The notes below the pieces were generated by a model that was not told where the DNA came from, did no database searches, and worked only from the letters and a program-made list of their open reading frames with translations. The position numbers were made by a program, and so were the translations under genes. Below are positions 46,818 through 55,081 of a stretch of 64,000 nt of DNA, piece after piece. Numbering within the stretch: the first letter of the stretch is position 1; each line of letters starts with the position of its first letter. This stretch comes from Arcticimaribacter sp002477625 (GTDB lineage Bacteria; Bacteroidota; Bacteroidia; Flavobacteriales; Flavobacteriaceae), in assembly GCA_943846665.1 (NCBI GenBank), contig OX044358.1, forward strand, positions 1,798,001 to 1,862,000. The letters run 5' to 3'.

Positions 46818-47931
46818 CTAAGGGTAAAAAATAAGTGGGTTTGTATGCCCTATACAATTCTGGGTAAAGATGATGAATAATGTCTTTTAAAACAAGGTCG
46901 GGACGTGTGGCTCCGGATTCAAAAAATAAAAGCCCCCCCGTACTGCCTTTCGATCGTGCGTAGGTAAAAATGTTTTTTGTTTGTGTTGCTTTGAATTTGG
47001 AATACAAAACATGCTCTTCTTTGAGGATGGAGTAGGCGGTGTGTTGCCCAGGTGCAAACCAATAATCTGCCTGACTCCCTTTTTCTAAAACCGTTTCAAT
47101 ACTCAAAGCCAAACTCCCGGTTTGGGCGTCGTCTTTCCAGAGGTAGTCCGTGTTTGCATCTTTAAAAAGCTGTGCCAAATAACTCTTTCCGCCCGGAAGA
47201 TACCATGCATCTTGATAAATGGCACCTGCTAGTACGGTTGGTTTCGGTTTTACATTTGGAATTGAATTTTGAATTTCAATATAATTTTTTTCAATACGGT
47301 TAAAGCGGGCTTCTGCTTCTGTTTTTTTTCCCAACAGCGCTCCAAAAACTTTAAGCCATTCTGCTCTCCCCAGTGGATTTTGTTCGTTCCATTCACCGAT
47401 GAAAATGCTTGGAATTCCCATTTCATTGAATCGTTTCAATGAGCCATCGATAGATTCTACACCAAAGCTTAAGAGTAGATCAGGGTTCAATTCAAGGATG
47501 CGCTCCACATTCAGTTGTTGACTTTTACCTACATCGACAAGCGTTCCCTCTGAAATCCGTTTTCTCGCTTTAGGAGAGGATATATAATCTGTTTCTGGAA
47601 AGCCCACCAAAGTTTCTTGGGCGTCTAGTTCTTCTAAAAAAGCAAGGTGTGTTGTTGAGGTTGCTACTATCCGCTTAATGGGTGTCCTGATAACACCATC
47701 ATAGGTATTGTTTTTTGGTAATTCGATTCCATCTGCAGCTAAAGCGTATCGAAATACAGTTTCTGAATTTGGGACTACATTCCTGAGTATAAGAACATCG
47801 AGAGCACCCTTACTTTCAATCGAAAACCCTTGGGCATATTGGGCTGAGGTTGGCGGTATCTCTTTTGATCGGGGAGAAGAACATCCGATGAGAAGGTAGC
47901 CGAGTAAAATAATGGTTAGAATCTTTTTCAC
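46810..47931 (-). CDS. ABC transporter substrate-binding lipoprotein, BtuF-like
   Basis: About 373 residues from a GTG at 47931; a TTG three codons earlier is also possible. The lipobox LIGC places Cys17. Type III periplasmic binding fold: IKRIVATSTTHLAFLEELDA, the NPDLLLSFG strand and the linking helix region near EWLKVFGALL. It captures the ligand in the periplasm for the BtuCD-like transporter encoded just downstream. It is divergent from the TonB receptor gene, and no riboswitch was seen on this strand. Confidence 0.88.
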   Translation of the reverse strand: MKKILTIILLGYLLIGCSSPRSKEIPPTSAQYAQGFSIESKGALDVLILRNVVPNSETVFRYALAADGIELPKNNTYDGVIRTPIKRIVATSTTHLAFLEELDAQETLVGFPETDYISSPKARKRISEGTLVDVGKSQQLNVERILELNPDLLLSFGVESIDGSLKRFNEMGIPSIFIGEWNEQNPLGRAEWLKVFGALLGKKTEAEARFNRIEKNYIEIQNSIPNVKPKPTVLAGAIYQDAWYLPGGKSYLAQLFKDANTDYLWKDDAQTGSLALSIETVLEKGSQADYWFAPGQHTAYSILKEEHVLYSKFKATQTKNIFTYARSKGSTGGLLFFESGATRPDLVLKDIIHHLYPELYRAYKPTYFLPLDD

Positions 47932-48003
47932 AAAGCCCAAAATTACAGTTAATTTTTAGTTTCAATAAATAGATTGATATTATTTTAATTTCCAATAAAA
48001 ATG

Positions 48004-48011
48004 TATTTTTG
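48004..48011 (+). promoter_or_regulatory. Possible -7 element for riboswitch/btuB transcript
   Basis: TATTTTTG matches TAnnTTTG and lies just ahead of the riboswitch. The nearest TTG (47974) is 27 bases upstream, longer than usual, so the call is tentative. Confidence 0.45.
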
Positions 48012-48017
48012 GCCTGT

Positions 48018-48186
48018 AAAATGGTTTTTGAACTTGTTCAAGATTAAAAGGGAATTTGGTTAGAATCCAAAACTGTTCCCGCAACTGTAAGCTTTTGCCT
48101 CGGAAGAGGCTTTATTAATGCTTCGCCACTGTTCATCGAATGGGAAGGTCATTAAGTAAAGCGAGTCAGGATACCTGCCACTTTAT
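48018..48186 (+). ncRNA. Cobalamin (B12) riboswitch
   Basis: Conserved pieces appear in the order of the cobalamin aptamer: aaaagggaatttggt; agaatcc; tgttcccgcaactgtaa (48074-48090); a variable paired arm (gcctcggaagaggc); gccactg and gggaaggtc; and the B12 box gcgagtcaggatacctgcc at 48161-48179. Edges are approximate. It is followed 70 bases later by the ATG of a TonB-dependent receptor. Known function: adenosylcobalamin or related forms bind and turn the downstream transporter gene off. Confidence 0.96.
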
Positions 48187-48256
48187 AATGTTTTAGAATC
48201 TTCGGGATAAAGATTTTAGGTCATTTATATATTGATTGTCCTTTAATGTAAATTGT

Positions 48257-50119
48257 ATGCAATTTAAATTTAGTTTGAGCAGCCTCGTGTTGTTCCATGT
48301 TCTTATGGGTTTTTCCCAAGAACAAACCGCTACCCAAGAGCAAAACGAGCTTACCACAGACGAAACACGCTTAGAAGAAGTAGTTGTTGTCGATTCCCGT
48401 TTCGAAATTAAACGTTCCCAATCGGGTAAAACAGTAATTAAGATTACGGAAAAAGAATTGAGAGATTATCAGGGGCGTAGCCTTTCCGAATTATTACAAA
48501 CCTATGGCGGAATCAATCTGATTGGTAGTCGATCTCCCGCTGGCCAAAACTTGAGTTTCTCTATTCGGGGTGGACGAAACGATCAAGTATTGATTTTGAT
48601 TGACGGGGTTCGGGTTTCAGATCCCTCACGAATCAGTAATGATTTTGATTTCAATCTCTTAAACCTTGCGGATATCGTTTCTATAGAAATAGTGAAAGGA
48701 GCAGCGAGTACGCTATACGGAAGCTCAGCCTCAACTGGAGTAGTTAATATTACTACAAAAAAATCGAGTAAAAAATTCGCTGTCAATTTAGGCTCTACTC
48801 TAGGTACCCAACAAGCTGCGAATACGGCCTTCAATAAAATCAGTTACCTGTCTAACTTCGCCACCTTCTCGGGAGCTAAAGATTCGTTTCAGTATAAGTT
48901 AAGTTTGGGAAGTCAAAACATTTACGGCCTAAGTTCCGTTGCTGTTGGGACTGAAATAGATCCATTTATTCAAACTAATTTTGGTTTTCAATTGGGTAGG
49001 AAAGGGAAGCATTTGGATTGGAATTTGACTTTTAATAAGGATCATTCGGATACTAGTTTTGATAATGTATTTGGAACAGTATCCGACAATAATTCTACCC
49101 TTGTTACGGATTTAGAGCGATTTTCATTGAATACAACCTACACTTACAACAAAGGGAGTCTCCATGCAGTTTTAGGGATTCAGAATACAGATCGTGTTTT
49201 TGCAGGGGGATACAATCAGATGTTAAAGGGCTCCAATCTTGCCGTAGATGTTTTTAATAAGTACATCATTAAAGAGCGGTTTTATTCTGTTTTGGGATAC
49301 GCCCACCAAAGCACATCTTATGCAGGTGCCCCGTCAAACATTCAAAATGATGTGTATCTAAATTTTGTGTATTTGTCTGCTACTGGGTTTAATTTTAATG
49401 TAGGGAGTAGAATGAATAATCACGATACCTACGGAAGTCATTTTACTTATAGTGTCAATCCCAGTTATTCGATCCGCCTTGCAAATGAAGATCGTTTGAA
49501 GATTGTTTCTTCCATAAGTTCCGCATTTATTCCGCCGAGCTCCTATCAGTTATATGATTTTTATTCTGGGAATTTAGATTTAAAACCAGAGGAAAACACT
49601 ACCCTAGAGCTAGGAGCTGAATGGACTAGTGGAACCAGAGCAAGGGCATCTCTTGTATTTTTTAAACGTTCAGAAGACCCTACCCTGATTTATGATTTTT
49701 CGACCTATCGCTATGGCAATTCTGAAGAACGAGTTACCTACAGCGGAATTGAGTTTGAGTATAAAAACAAACTTTTTGACGCGGTAGACCTCCGTATGAA
49801 TTACACCTATAACGAAACGGAATCGGGTAATCTTATAAACCTACCCAAGCATGCTTTTGGAACCGTTTTGGATTATGATTTGAGCCCTGCAACACATTTA
49901 AACACCAGCATTCAGCACATTGGTAGTAGAACAGGACTTAGTACAACAGCATTGGATGCCTATACTTTAGTGGATGCTAAATTGAGCCACCAGTTTAAGA
50001 ATCGAAAAATAACCGCCTTTTTTATACTAGCTAACATTTTTGATGCAACCTATGTTGAAATTGAAAACTTCAGCACACAGGGGCGTAATTTTAGACTGGG
50101 CGTAAACCTTAGTTTTTAA
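48257..50119 (+). CDS. btuB: TonB-dependent outer-membrane receptor for cobalamin (BtuB-like)
   Basis: The protein is 620 residues from ATG 48257; a TTG seven codons earlier is less likely. Signal peptide MQFKFSLSSLVLFHVLMGFS. A TonB-box-like segment (LEEVVVVDSRFE) leads into a plug domain (GRSLSELLQTYGGINLIGSR, SFSIRGGRNDQVLILIDGVR, VKGAASTLYGSSASTGVVNI). A 22-strand barrel follows, ending in RLGVNLSF with the terminal Phe of outer-membrane proteins. The upstream cobalamin riboswitch makes B12 the probable substrate. It is smaller than SusC-type receptors and has no SusD partner. Confidence 0.93.
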   Translation: MQFKFSLSSLVLFHVLMGFSQEQTATQEQNELTTDETRLEEVVVVDSRFEIKRSQSGKTVIKITEKELRDYQGRSLSELLQTYGGINLIGSRSPAGQNLSFSIRGGRNDQVLILIDGVRVSDPSRISNDFDFNLLNLADIVSIEIVKGAASTLYGSSASTGVVNITTKKSSKKFAVNLGSTLGTQQAANTAFNKISYLSNFATFSGAKDSFQYKLSLGSQNIYGLSSVAVGTEIDPFIQTNFGFQLGRKGKHLDWNLTFNKDHSDTSFDNVFGTVSDNNSTLVTDLERFSLNTTYTYNKGSLHAVLGIQNTDRVFAGGYNQMLKGSNLAVDVFNKYIIKERFYSVLGYAHQSTSYAGAPSNIQNDVYLNFVYLSATGFNFNVGSRMNNHDTYGSHFTYSVNPSYSIRLANEDRLKIVSSISSAFIPPSSYQLYDFYSGNLDLKPEENTTLELGAEWTSGTRARASLVFFKRSEDPTLIYDFSTYRYGNSEERVTYSGIEFEYKNKLFDAVDLRMNYTYNETESGNLINLPKHAFGTVLDYDLSPATHLNTSIQHIGSRTGLSTTALDAYTLVDAKLSHQFKNRKITAFFILANIFDATYVEIENFSTQGRNFRLGVNLSF

Positions 50120-51644
50120 GGAAATCTTTTAAGGTGTTTTGCGGTAAGTCGATATGCATACCATTGGTTGCTTCAAATTCAGGATCTGTCATCGGGTTTA
50201 GTACTTTACCTTGAGGGACAAGATACTTCCCAGATCCCGTTATCTGATTTAGAGCCATATAAAGTAAAGGCTCAGTAGTACTTCCCAATACTCCTAGATT
50301 AGATGCGCTTTCACGAAGTTCAATATCCGGATCCAGACCGTTTGCATAGTCAGCAAATCCTACACTGTTTGCTATTTTAAGAACAATGGGTTGCATGGCA
50401 TAGGTGTGGTTTGGATTTTTATTTCCCTCATTGTCGATATAATCATAAACAGTAATTGAACCTACATTTTTTCCGTAGGTTGTATTTCCGATCAATACAA
50501 CATTGATATGCGGCGCTAAGCCGTTGATTAAAAGCTCACTTGCAGAGGCACTTCTGTTTGTAGCGATAATATACACGTTGCTTAAGTTCAAGGCGGGTAA
50601 GGTTACCCCTTCTGAGGTTGTGTTTGTGAAGTAGTTATTCAATTCCCTATCATCGGTATCATTGGTGTTGGAGTTTAAAGCCTCGAAGTATGCTAATAAT
50701 TTCGAATTCCATATTTGTTGTGCGAAAATCTCACCAGTAAATTGTCCTGTGATCATACTCGCTAAATAAACACAGGTGCGAACCGATCCACCACCGTTGT
50801 AGCGTAAATCCAATACGAGGTCTGTTATTCCTTCCGTAGCAAAATCAGAGAAGGTTTGAATCAGTTGATCGTCAAATTCGTTAAGAAATTGATTGTACAT
50901 TAGATATCCAACCTTTTGACCACCTACATCAAGAACTAAATTTTTATGAATAGGGTTTTCTTGAAAATCCTCAACCTTATCTAAAACGATTGATTCGCCT
51001 GTACTTGTAAAGCTTCTTGTATTCCCTTCGTATTCCGCAAGGCCAATTGTATAGCTCATAGCGTCTCCGTAAAGTAGGTTTACATAATTAGTTACATTTA
51101 ATTGTCGTCCATCAATACTCGTAATCAAATCTCCTCGTTCTACCCCTTTAGCCGCAGCATCCGATTCGGGAAGTACATAGGTTACATAGGCAACTAGATT
51201 ATTACAATCATCACATTGTCTGCTTACCAAAAATTTCATTCCATTGGAGGCAGAAATACCCGCTAATTGATTTTCAAGATTTACATAGTCTTCATCGATC
51301 CAACTGAAACGATCATCGGGATGATTTAAGCTATCGAAAAAATCAGAGGGGTCTACTATACTTTCTAAGAATTCTGTATATTCTGCAGCATTACTGGTTT
51401 TTGAATCGGCTAAAGATTCTACCGACTCTTGCCAATAGTAATACTGATTCATCCCTTTCCAAATGAAGTCGTTGATTTCTATATCAGCAGCAGTAACCGT
51501 ACTTGGAGTCTCTGAGGACGTATTGTTAGTTTCAGAGGGCGTATTGTTTTCTACATTTATGACATCATCATCGCGATCCTTTGCATCACATCCGATTAAT
51601 AAGGTTATAGTTCCTAGTAGACAATAGTAAAAAATCTTGTTCAT
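50109..51644 (-). CDS. S41-family (C-terminal processing) serine protease, lipoprotein
   Basis: The protein is 511 residues. Lipobox LIGC gives Cys19, followed by an acidic DAKDRDDDV stretch that could favour outer-membrane or surface export. A PDZ-like region is near residues 130-220 (DAAAKGVERGDLITSIDGRQ). The S41 core has DLRYNGGGSVRTC, catalytic Ser in NRSASASELL and Lys in TYGKNVGSI. The substrate is unknown. Its 3' end overlaps the convergent btuB gene by 11 bases. Confidence 0.92.
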   Translation of the reverse strand: MNKIFYYCLLGTITLLIGCDAKDRDDDVINVENNTPSETNNTSSETPSTVTAADIEINDFIWKGMNQYYYWQESVESLADSKTSNAAEYTEFLESIVDPSDFFDSLNHPDDRFSWIDEDYVNLENQLAGISASNGMKFLVSRQCDDCNNLVAYVTYVLPESDAAAKGVERGDLITSIDGRQLNVTNYVNLLYGDAMSYTIGLAEYEGNTRSFTSTGESIVLDKVEDFQENPIHKNLVLDVGGQKVGYLMYNQFLNEFDDQLIQTFSDFATEGITDLVLDLRYNGGGSVRTCVYLASMITGQFTGEIFAQQIWNSKLLAYFEALNSNTNDTDDRELNNYFTNTTSEGVTLPALNLSNVYIIATNRSASASELLINGLAPHINVVLIGNTTYGKNVGSITVYDYIDNEGNKNPNHTYAMQPIVLKIANSVGFADYANGLDPDIELRESASNLGVLGSTTEPLLYMALNQITGSGKYLVPQGKVLNPMTDPEFEATNGMHIDLPQNTLKDFLKN

Positions 51645-51750
51645 AATTTTTGAATAGTTGATTTAGAATATCAAATTTAAGGAACTCTATTAAATAATGT
51701 CGCATTTTAAAATATATCCTTATACTTGTAACTTACAAAAAGCATTCCAA

Positions 51751-52299
51751 ATGAAAAAATACACCCTTATTTTAGTCCTTTTGATGAGTTTAAACCTACT
51801 CACCGCCCAAAATATTTTTGAACAATACCAAAAAGACCCAGCCGTTTCTTACCTAAGTGTAAGCCCAAAGATGTTTGAAATGCTTGGAAAACTAAGCCTC
51901 AGTACTGATGACCCTCAAATGAATGGATTCATAGAGATGGTAAAAAGTATGGAGAGCTTTAAGGTGTTGAGCACGAAAAGTGGTGCAATAGCGCAAGACA
52001 TGGAAGCTTGGATTACAAATCAGATCGAACAAACCGAATTAGAAACGGTAATGAACCTGTCAGAAAAAGATGTTGATGTACAGTTTTGTGTAGTTTACGG
52101 CTCCGAAGATTCTAAAGTAGATCGTTTGGTGATGTACGTTAAAGGCGCACAGAAGTTAGTTGATCAAGAAGGCTTGGATATTTCAAATATAAATTTCATT
52201 CTCCTTTCTATTGAAGGCGATATCGATTTAAATCAAGTCGCTACACTAACCGAAGTGATTGATATTCCGGGGGGTAAATTCCTTAAAAAAATCAATTAG
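51751..52299 (+). CDS. DUF4252-family secreted protein
   Basis: The protein is 182 residues from ATG 51751 with signal peptide MKKYTLILVLLMSLNLLTAQ. The body fits DUF4252: YLSVSPKMFEMLGKLSL near the start and a late LLSIEGDIDLNQVATLTEVI. Members are common in Bacteroidota, often beside ECF sigma and anti-sigma genes. Here the gene stands alone between a protease and purB. Function unknown. Confidence 0.85.
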   Translation: MKKYTLILVLLMSLNLLTAQNIFEQYQKDPAVSYLSVSPKMFEMLGKLSLSTDDPQMNGFIEMVKSMESFKVLSTKSGAIAQDMEAWITNQIEQTELETVMNLSEKDVDVQFCVVYGSEDSKVDRLVMYVKGAQKLVDQEGLDISNINFILLSIEGDIDLNQVATLTEVIDIPGGKFLKKIN

Positions 52300-53639
52300 A
52301 CTCCAGTGTAATTGAAAGGTGTGATTTTCTTTAATTCTACTTTGACCTTGGTGTCAATTTCAAGTTCCTCTATGAAGTTGTGTAAGGACTCTTGATTAAT
52401 TTCTTGATTGGTACGCGTAAGACCTTTTAGAGCTTCATATGGATTTGGATATCCTTCACGCCTCAAGATGGTTTGAATTGCTTCTGCGACCACTGCCCAG
52501 TTTGAACTTAAGTCTTCTTCTATTTTTGCGCTGTTTAGTAAAAGTTTGCTGATTCCTTTTATAGTCGACTGAAAGCCAATGAGTGAATGTCCAAAAGGTG
52601 TTCCTATATTCCTCAAAACCGTACTGTCTGTCAGGTCACGCTGTAGTCTAGAGATGGGTAGTTTCCCAGCAAAATATTCGAAAAGGGCATTGGCAATGCC
52701 TAAATTCCCTTCTGAATTTTCAAAATCAATAGGATTTACTTTATGCGGCATAGCAGAAGAACCAACTTCACCAGCCAGGATTTTTTGTTTGAAGTAGTCT
52801 AAGGAAATATAGGTCCAAAAATCGCGATCCAAATCGATGATGATCGTATTGATTCTCCTTAGGTTATCACAAAGAGCTGCAAAATAATCGTAGTGTTCTA
52901 TTTGTGTGGTAGGGAAGGAGTGATGAAGTCCGAGGCTGTTTTCTACAAAGTGCGTTCCAAAAACTTTCCAATCTGTTTCTGGGTAAGCAACATGATGGGC
53001 ATTGAAATTTCCAGTTGCTCCCCCAAATTTGGCAGCATGAGGAATTTCAATTAAACTTTTTCTTTGGTGTTCTAACCTATTGATGAATACATCAATCTCT
53101 TTCCCCAATCTTGTCGGAGAAGCTGGTTGCCCATGGGTTCGAGCCAGAAGAGTTACCTCTTTGTATTCTTCAGCAATGGTTTTTAGTACCTCCAAAACAC
53201 TGTCAAGTTGTGGTAAATAAGCTTTTTCTAGAGCTTCTTTTATTGATAAAGGAATTGCAGTATTGTTGATGTCTTGGGACGTCAGTCCGAAGTGGATGAA
53301 TTCTTTATATTCTTGAAGTTGGAGCTTGTCAAATTCTTTTTTAATAAAGTATTCTACTGCTTTTACATCATGGTTTGTTGTTTTTTCAATGTCTTTAATT
53401 TCTACAGCATCATCGGCAGTGAAATGCTGATAAATCGATCGCAACTCTTCAAAAAGAGAAGGGTTAAAAGACTTAAGTTGTGGGAGTGGAAGCTCACAAA
53501 GTGCAATAAAGTACTCTATTTCAACACGTACACGGTAGCGAATTAGCGCTTCTTCAGAAAAGAAAGGAGAAAGGTTTTTTGTCTTTCCTTTATAGCGACC
53601 ATCTATCGGTGAAATTGCATTGAGCGTGTTGAGTTTCAT
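52296..53639 (-). CDS. purB: Adenylosuccinate lyase
   Basis: The protein is 447 residues. Fumarase/aspartase superfamily signature GSSAMPHKVNPIDFENSEGN. Other conserved segments: N-terminal SPIDGRYKGKT, TTNHDVKAVEYFI with the substrate-binding HD, and ARTHGQPASPTRLGKE. It acts twice in purine synthesis, on SAICAR and adenylosuccinate, releasing fumarate. It overlaps the convergent DUF4252 gene by four bases and is likely followed in function by the helical protein gene upstream on the same strand. Confidence 0.97.
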   Translation of the reverse strand: MKLNTLNAISPIDGRYKGKTKNLSPFFSEEALIRYRVRVEIEYFIALCELPLPQLKSFNPSLFEELRSIYQHFTADDAVEIKDIEKTTNHDVKAVEYFIKKEFDKLQLQEYKEFIHFGLTSQDINNTAIPLSIKEALEKAYLPQLDSVLEVLKTIAEEYKEVTLLARTHGQPASPTRLGKEIDVFINRLEHQRKSLIEIPHAAKFGGATGNFNAHHVAYPETDWKVFGTHFVENSLGLHHSFPTTQIEHYDYFAALCDNLRRINTIIIDLDRDFWTYISLDYFKQKILAGEVGSSAMPHKVNPIDFENSEGNLGIANALFEYFAGKLPISRLQRDLTDSTVLRNIGTPFGHSLIGFQSTIKGISKLLLNSAKIEEDLSSNWAVVAEAIQTILRREGYPNPYEALKGLTRTNQEINQESLHNFIEELEIDTKVKVELKKITPFNYTGV

Positions 53640-53687
53640 AACTTAAAATTAGACCGTAAAGATACGGTTCTTATGTCAAAACAGAAA

Positions 53688-54230
53688 TCAAAACGGAAGG
53701 ATTTGTCTTAGAGTAGCTTTAAATGCTGCTGTGCTTGAGGGAAGTTCTTTTTCGATATAAGATTTCAATTCTTCTGTAATCCAATCGTTATGATTTTTGA
53801 AGTATACAATTGTTTTTAAGGCATATGCTTTGGGAGCTACTTTTTTTGCCTCGAGAAGGGTGTCGAAACAACAGGCGATAATGAGATCAATTTCATTTGT
53901 ATTGAGTTGGTCTCTATGTTCTTTAACCTGACAGTGGTGGTATAAAAGTTTTGCAAAAGGGCTTCGTTTGCTTTCATGGGTCTGGTATTGAAATGCTTTA
54001 AGAAATTCAGAGAAGTAAGGGGATAGACTCAGCTGTTTAGCATTGCTAATTAACCGCTCCAAAACCCAAGAAGCTACAATATGTTCACGCTTTTGTTCTT
54101 TTGAAAAGGCCAGCCGAACCAACTCGTCCGCTAAATAAGGGTATTTTTTAATCAACTGCACCCCTTTGTCTCGATCTTCTTTGGAGGCGTAGTAAGAAAG
54201 GAGAGCTTCTTTGAGGGCAGCAGGTTTCAT
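53688..54230 (-). CDS. Hypothetical all-helical (HEAT-like) protein beside purB
   Basis: The protein is 180 residues with no signal peptide or membrane segment. The sequence reads as paired amphipathic helices (KEQKREHIVASWVLERLISN, LKTIVYFKNHNDWITEELKS), which looks like a short HEAT/ARM-type solenoid. It lies 48 bases upstream of purB on the same strand and two bases downstream of the carboxypeptidase-like-domain gene, so all three may share a transcript. I recognise no catalytic motif. Confidence 0.7.
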   Translation of the reverse strand: MKPAALKEALLSYYASKEDRDKGVQLIKKYPYLADELVRLAFSKEQKREHIVASWVLERLISNAKQLSLSPYFSEFLKAFQYQTHESKRSPFAKLLYHHCQVKEHRDQLNTNEIDLIIACCFDTLLEAKKVAPKAYALKTIVYFKNHNDWITEELKSYIEKELPSSTAAFKATLRQILPF

Positions 54231-54231
54231 C

Positions 54232-55008
54232 TTATAGTTGTAAGATTTTAAACTCTTCGTAGCAACCGCTTATGGCCTCCAATATTTGTAAGTCATTTGC
54301 CTCTCTAATAAATGCCTTGGAGTAATTGCAGTTTCTTAAAATTTCTTCGAGGTTGACTCGATCGATTCCTAAGAGTTGAATCAGTACTTCGCGATCGAAC
54401 TTTGAGGCGAGTAGGTTTTTAATTTCATCATCGGCACGCATTTTCTTGAGCTTACGCATCTGGGCCGGATTTTTCCCAAACAGATTGTATAGAAAGTCCG
54501 CAGGATTGAAAAGCGCTCCAACGGCTTTGGATATCGAAGATCGATTTCGGTTCCCAGCTTCGTATCCACTGCTGGGTAAACCTTGAATGTTATATCTACC
54601 GGCAGGGTTCAAGGGAACGTTTTTAACATCAACATCCAAATAGCCCGTAAGTTTATAGGGGCTTATAACGACTTCTTCTAAGGCAAAAGCGAGTACGGTT
54701 AGTTTGAATTTAGGATTTTCAAACTTGATCATATCTTGTGTAACAGCTACTTTGAACGGTTTGAATCCGAGATAAGAAAAGTAAAGGGTATCGTTGACCT
54801 GGGCTTCAATTTCGAAAACACCCGCATCGTCAGTAATGGAACCAACAATAGTATTCAAGTTCAAGACGTGAACACTTTTCATTATGGTTTCAGTAGTCTC
54901 GTTTTCTACAATCCCTCTGAGGATTTGTCGTTTGGAATCTTGAGCTTCAGCTAAACTTGTAAAAAGTAAGCTGAAGACAAGAATATATCTGTATGTTTTT
55001 GAACCCAT
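54232..55008 (-). CDS. Carboxypeptidase-like regulatory-domain protein
   Basis: The protein is 258 residues. The signal peptide ends at SLAEA. It is followed by a CarboxypepD_reg-like beta-sandwich at about residues 29-105 (LRGIVENETTETIMKSVHVL, FEIEAQVNDTLYFSYLGFKP), the N-terminal domain also found in SusC-type receptors. The rest is a helical C-terminal half without a barrel. Such stand-alone proteins are frequent and uncharacterised in Flavobacteriia. Confidence 0.82.
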   Translation of the reverse strand: MGSKTYRYILVFSLLFTSLAEAQDSKRQILRGIVENETTETIMKSVHVLNLNTIVGSITDDAGVFEIEAQVNDTLYFSYLGFKPFKVAVTQDMIKFENPKFKLTVLAFALEEVVISPYKLTGYLDVDVKNVPLNPAGRYNIQGLPSSGYEAGNRNRSSISKAVGALFNPADFLYNLFGKNPAQMRKLKKMRADDEIKNLLASKFDREVLIQLLGIDRVNLEEILRNCNYSKAFIREANDLQILEAISGCYEEFKILQL

Positions 55009-55081
55009 AATACAAAAGTATAAAGAAAAAGGTATGAGTCCCGTAAATATCGTTTTTTGTTAAAAAATTAACAACAACCTA

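Noticed and set aside
55009..55081. ttgttaa/ttaacaa inverted repeat downstream of the helicase gene
   Set aside because: It is a weak AT-only stem followed on the minus strand by A residues and not T, so it is not a convincing terminator.
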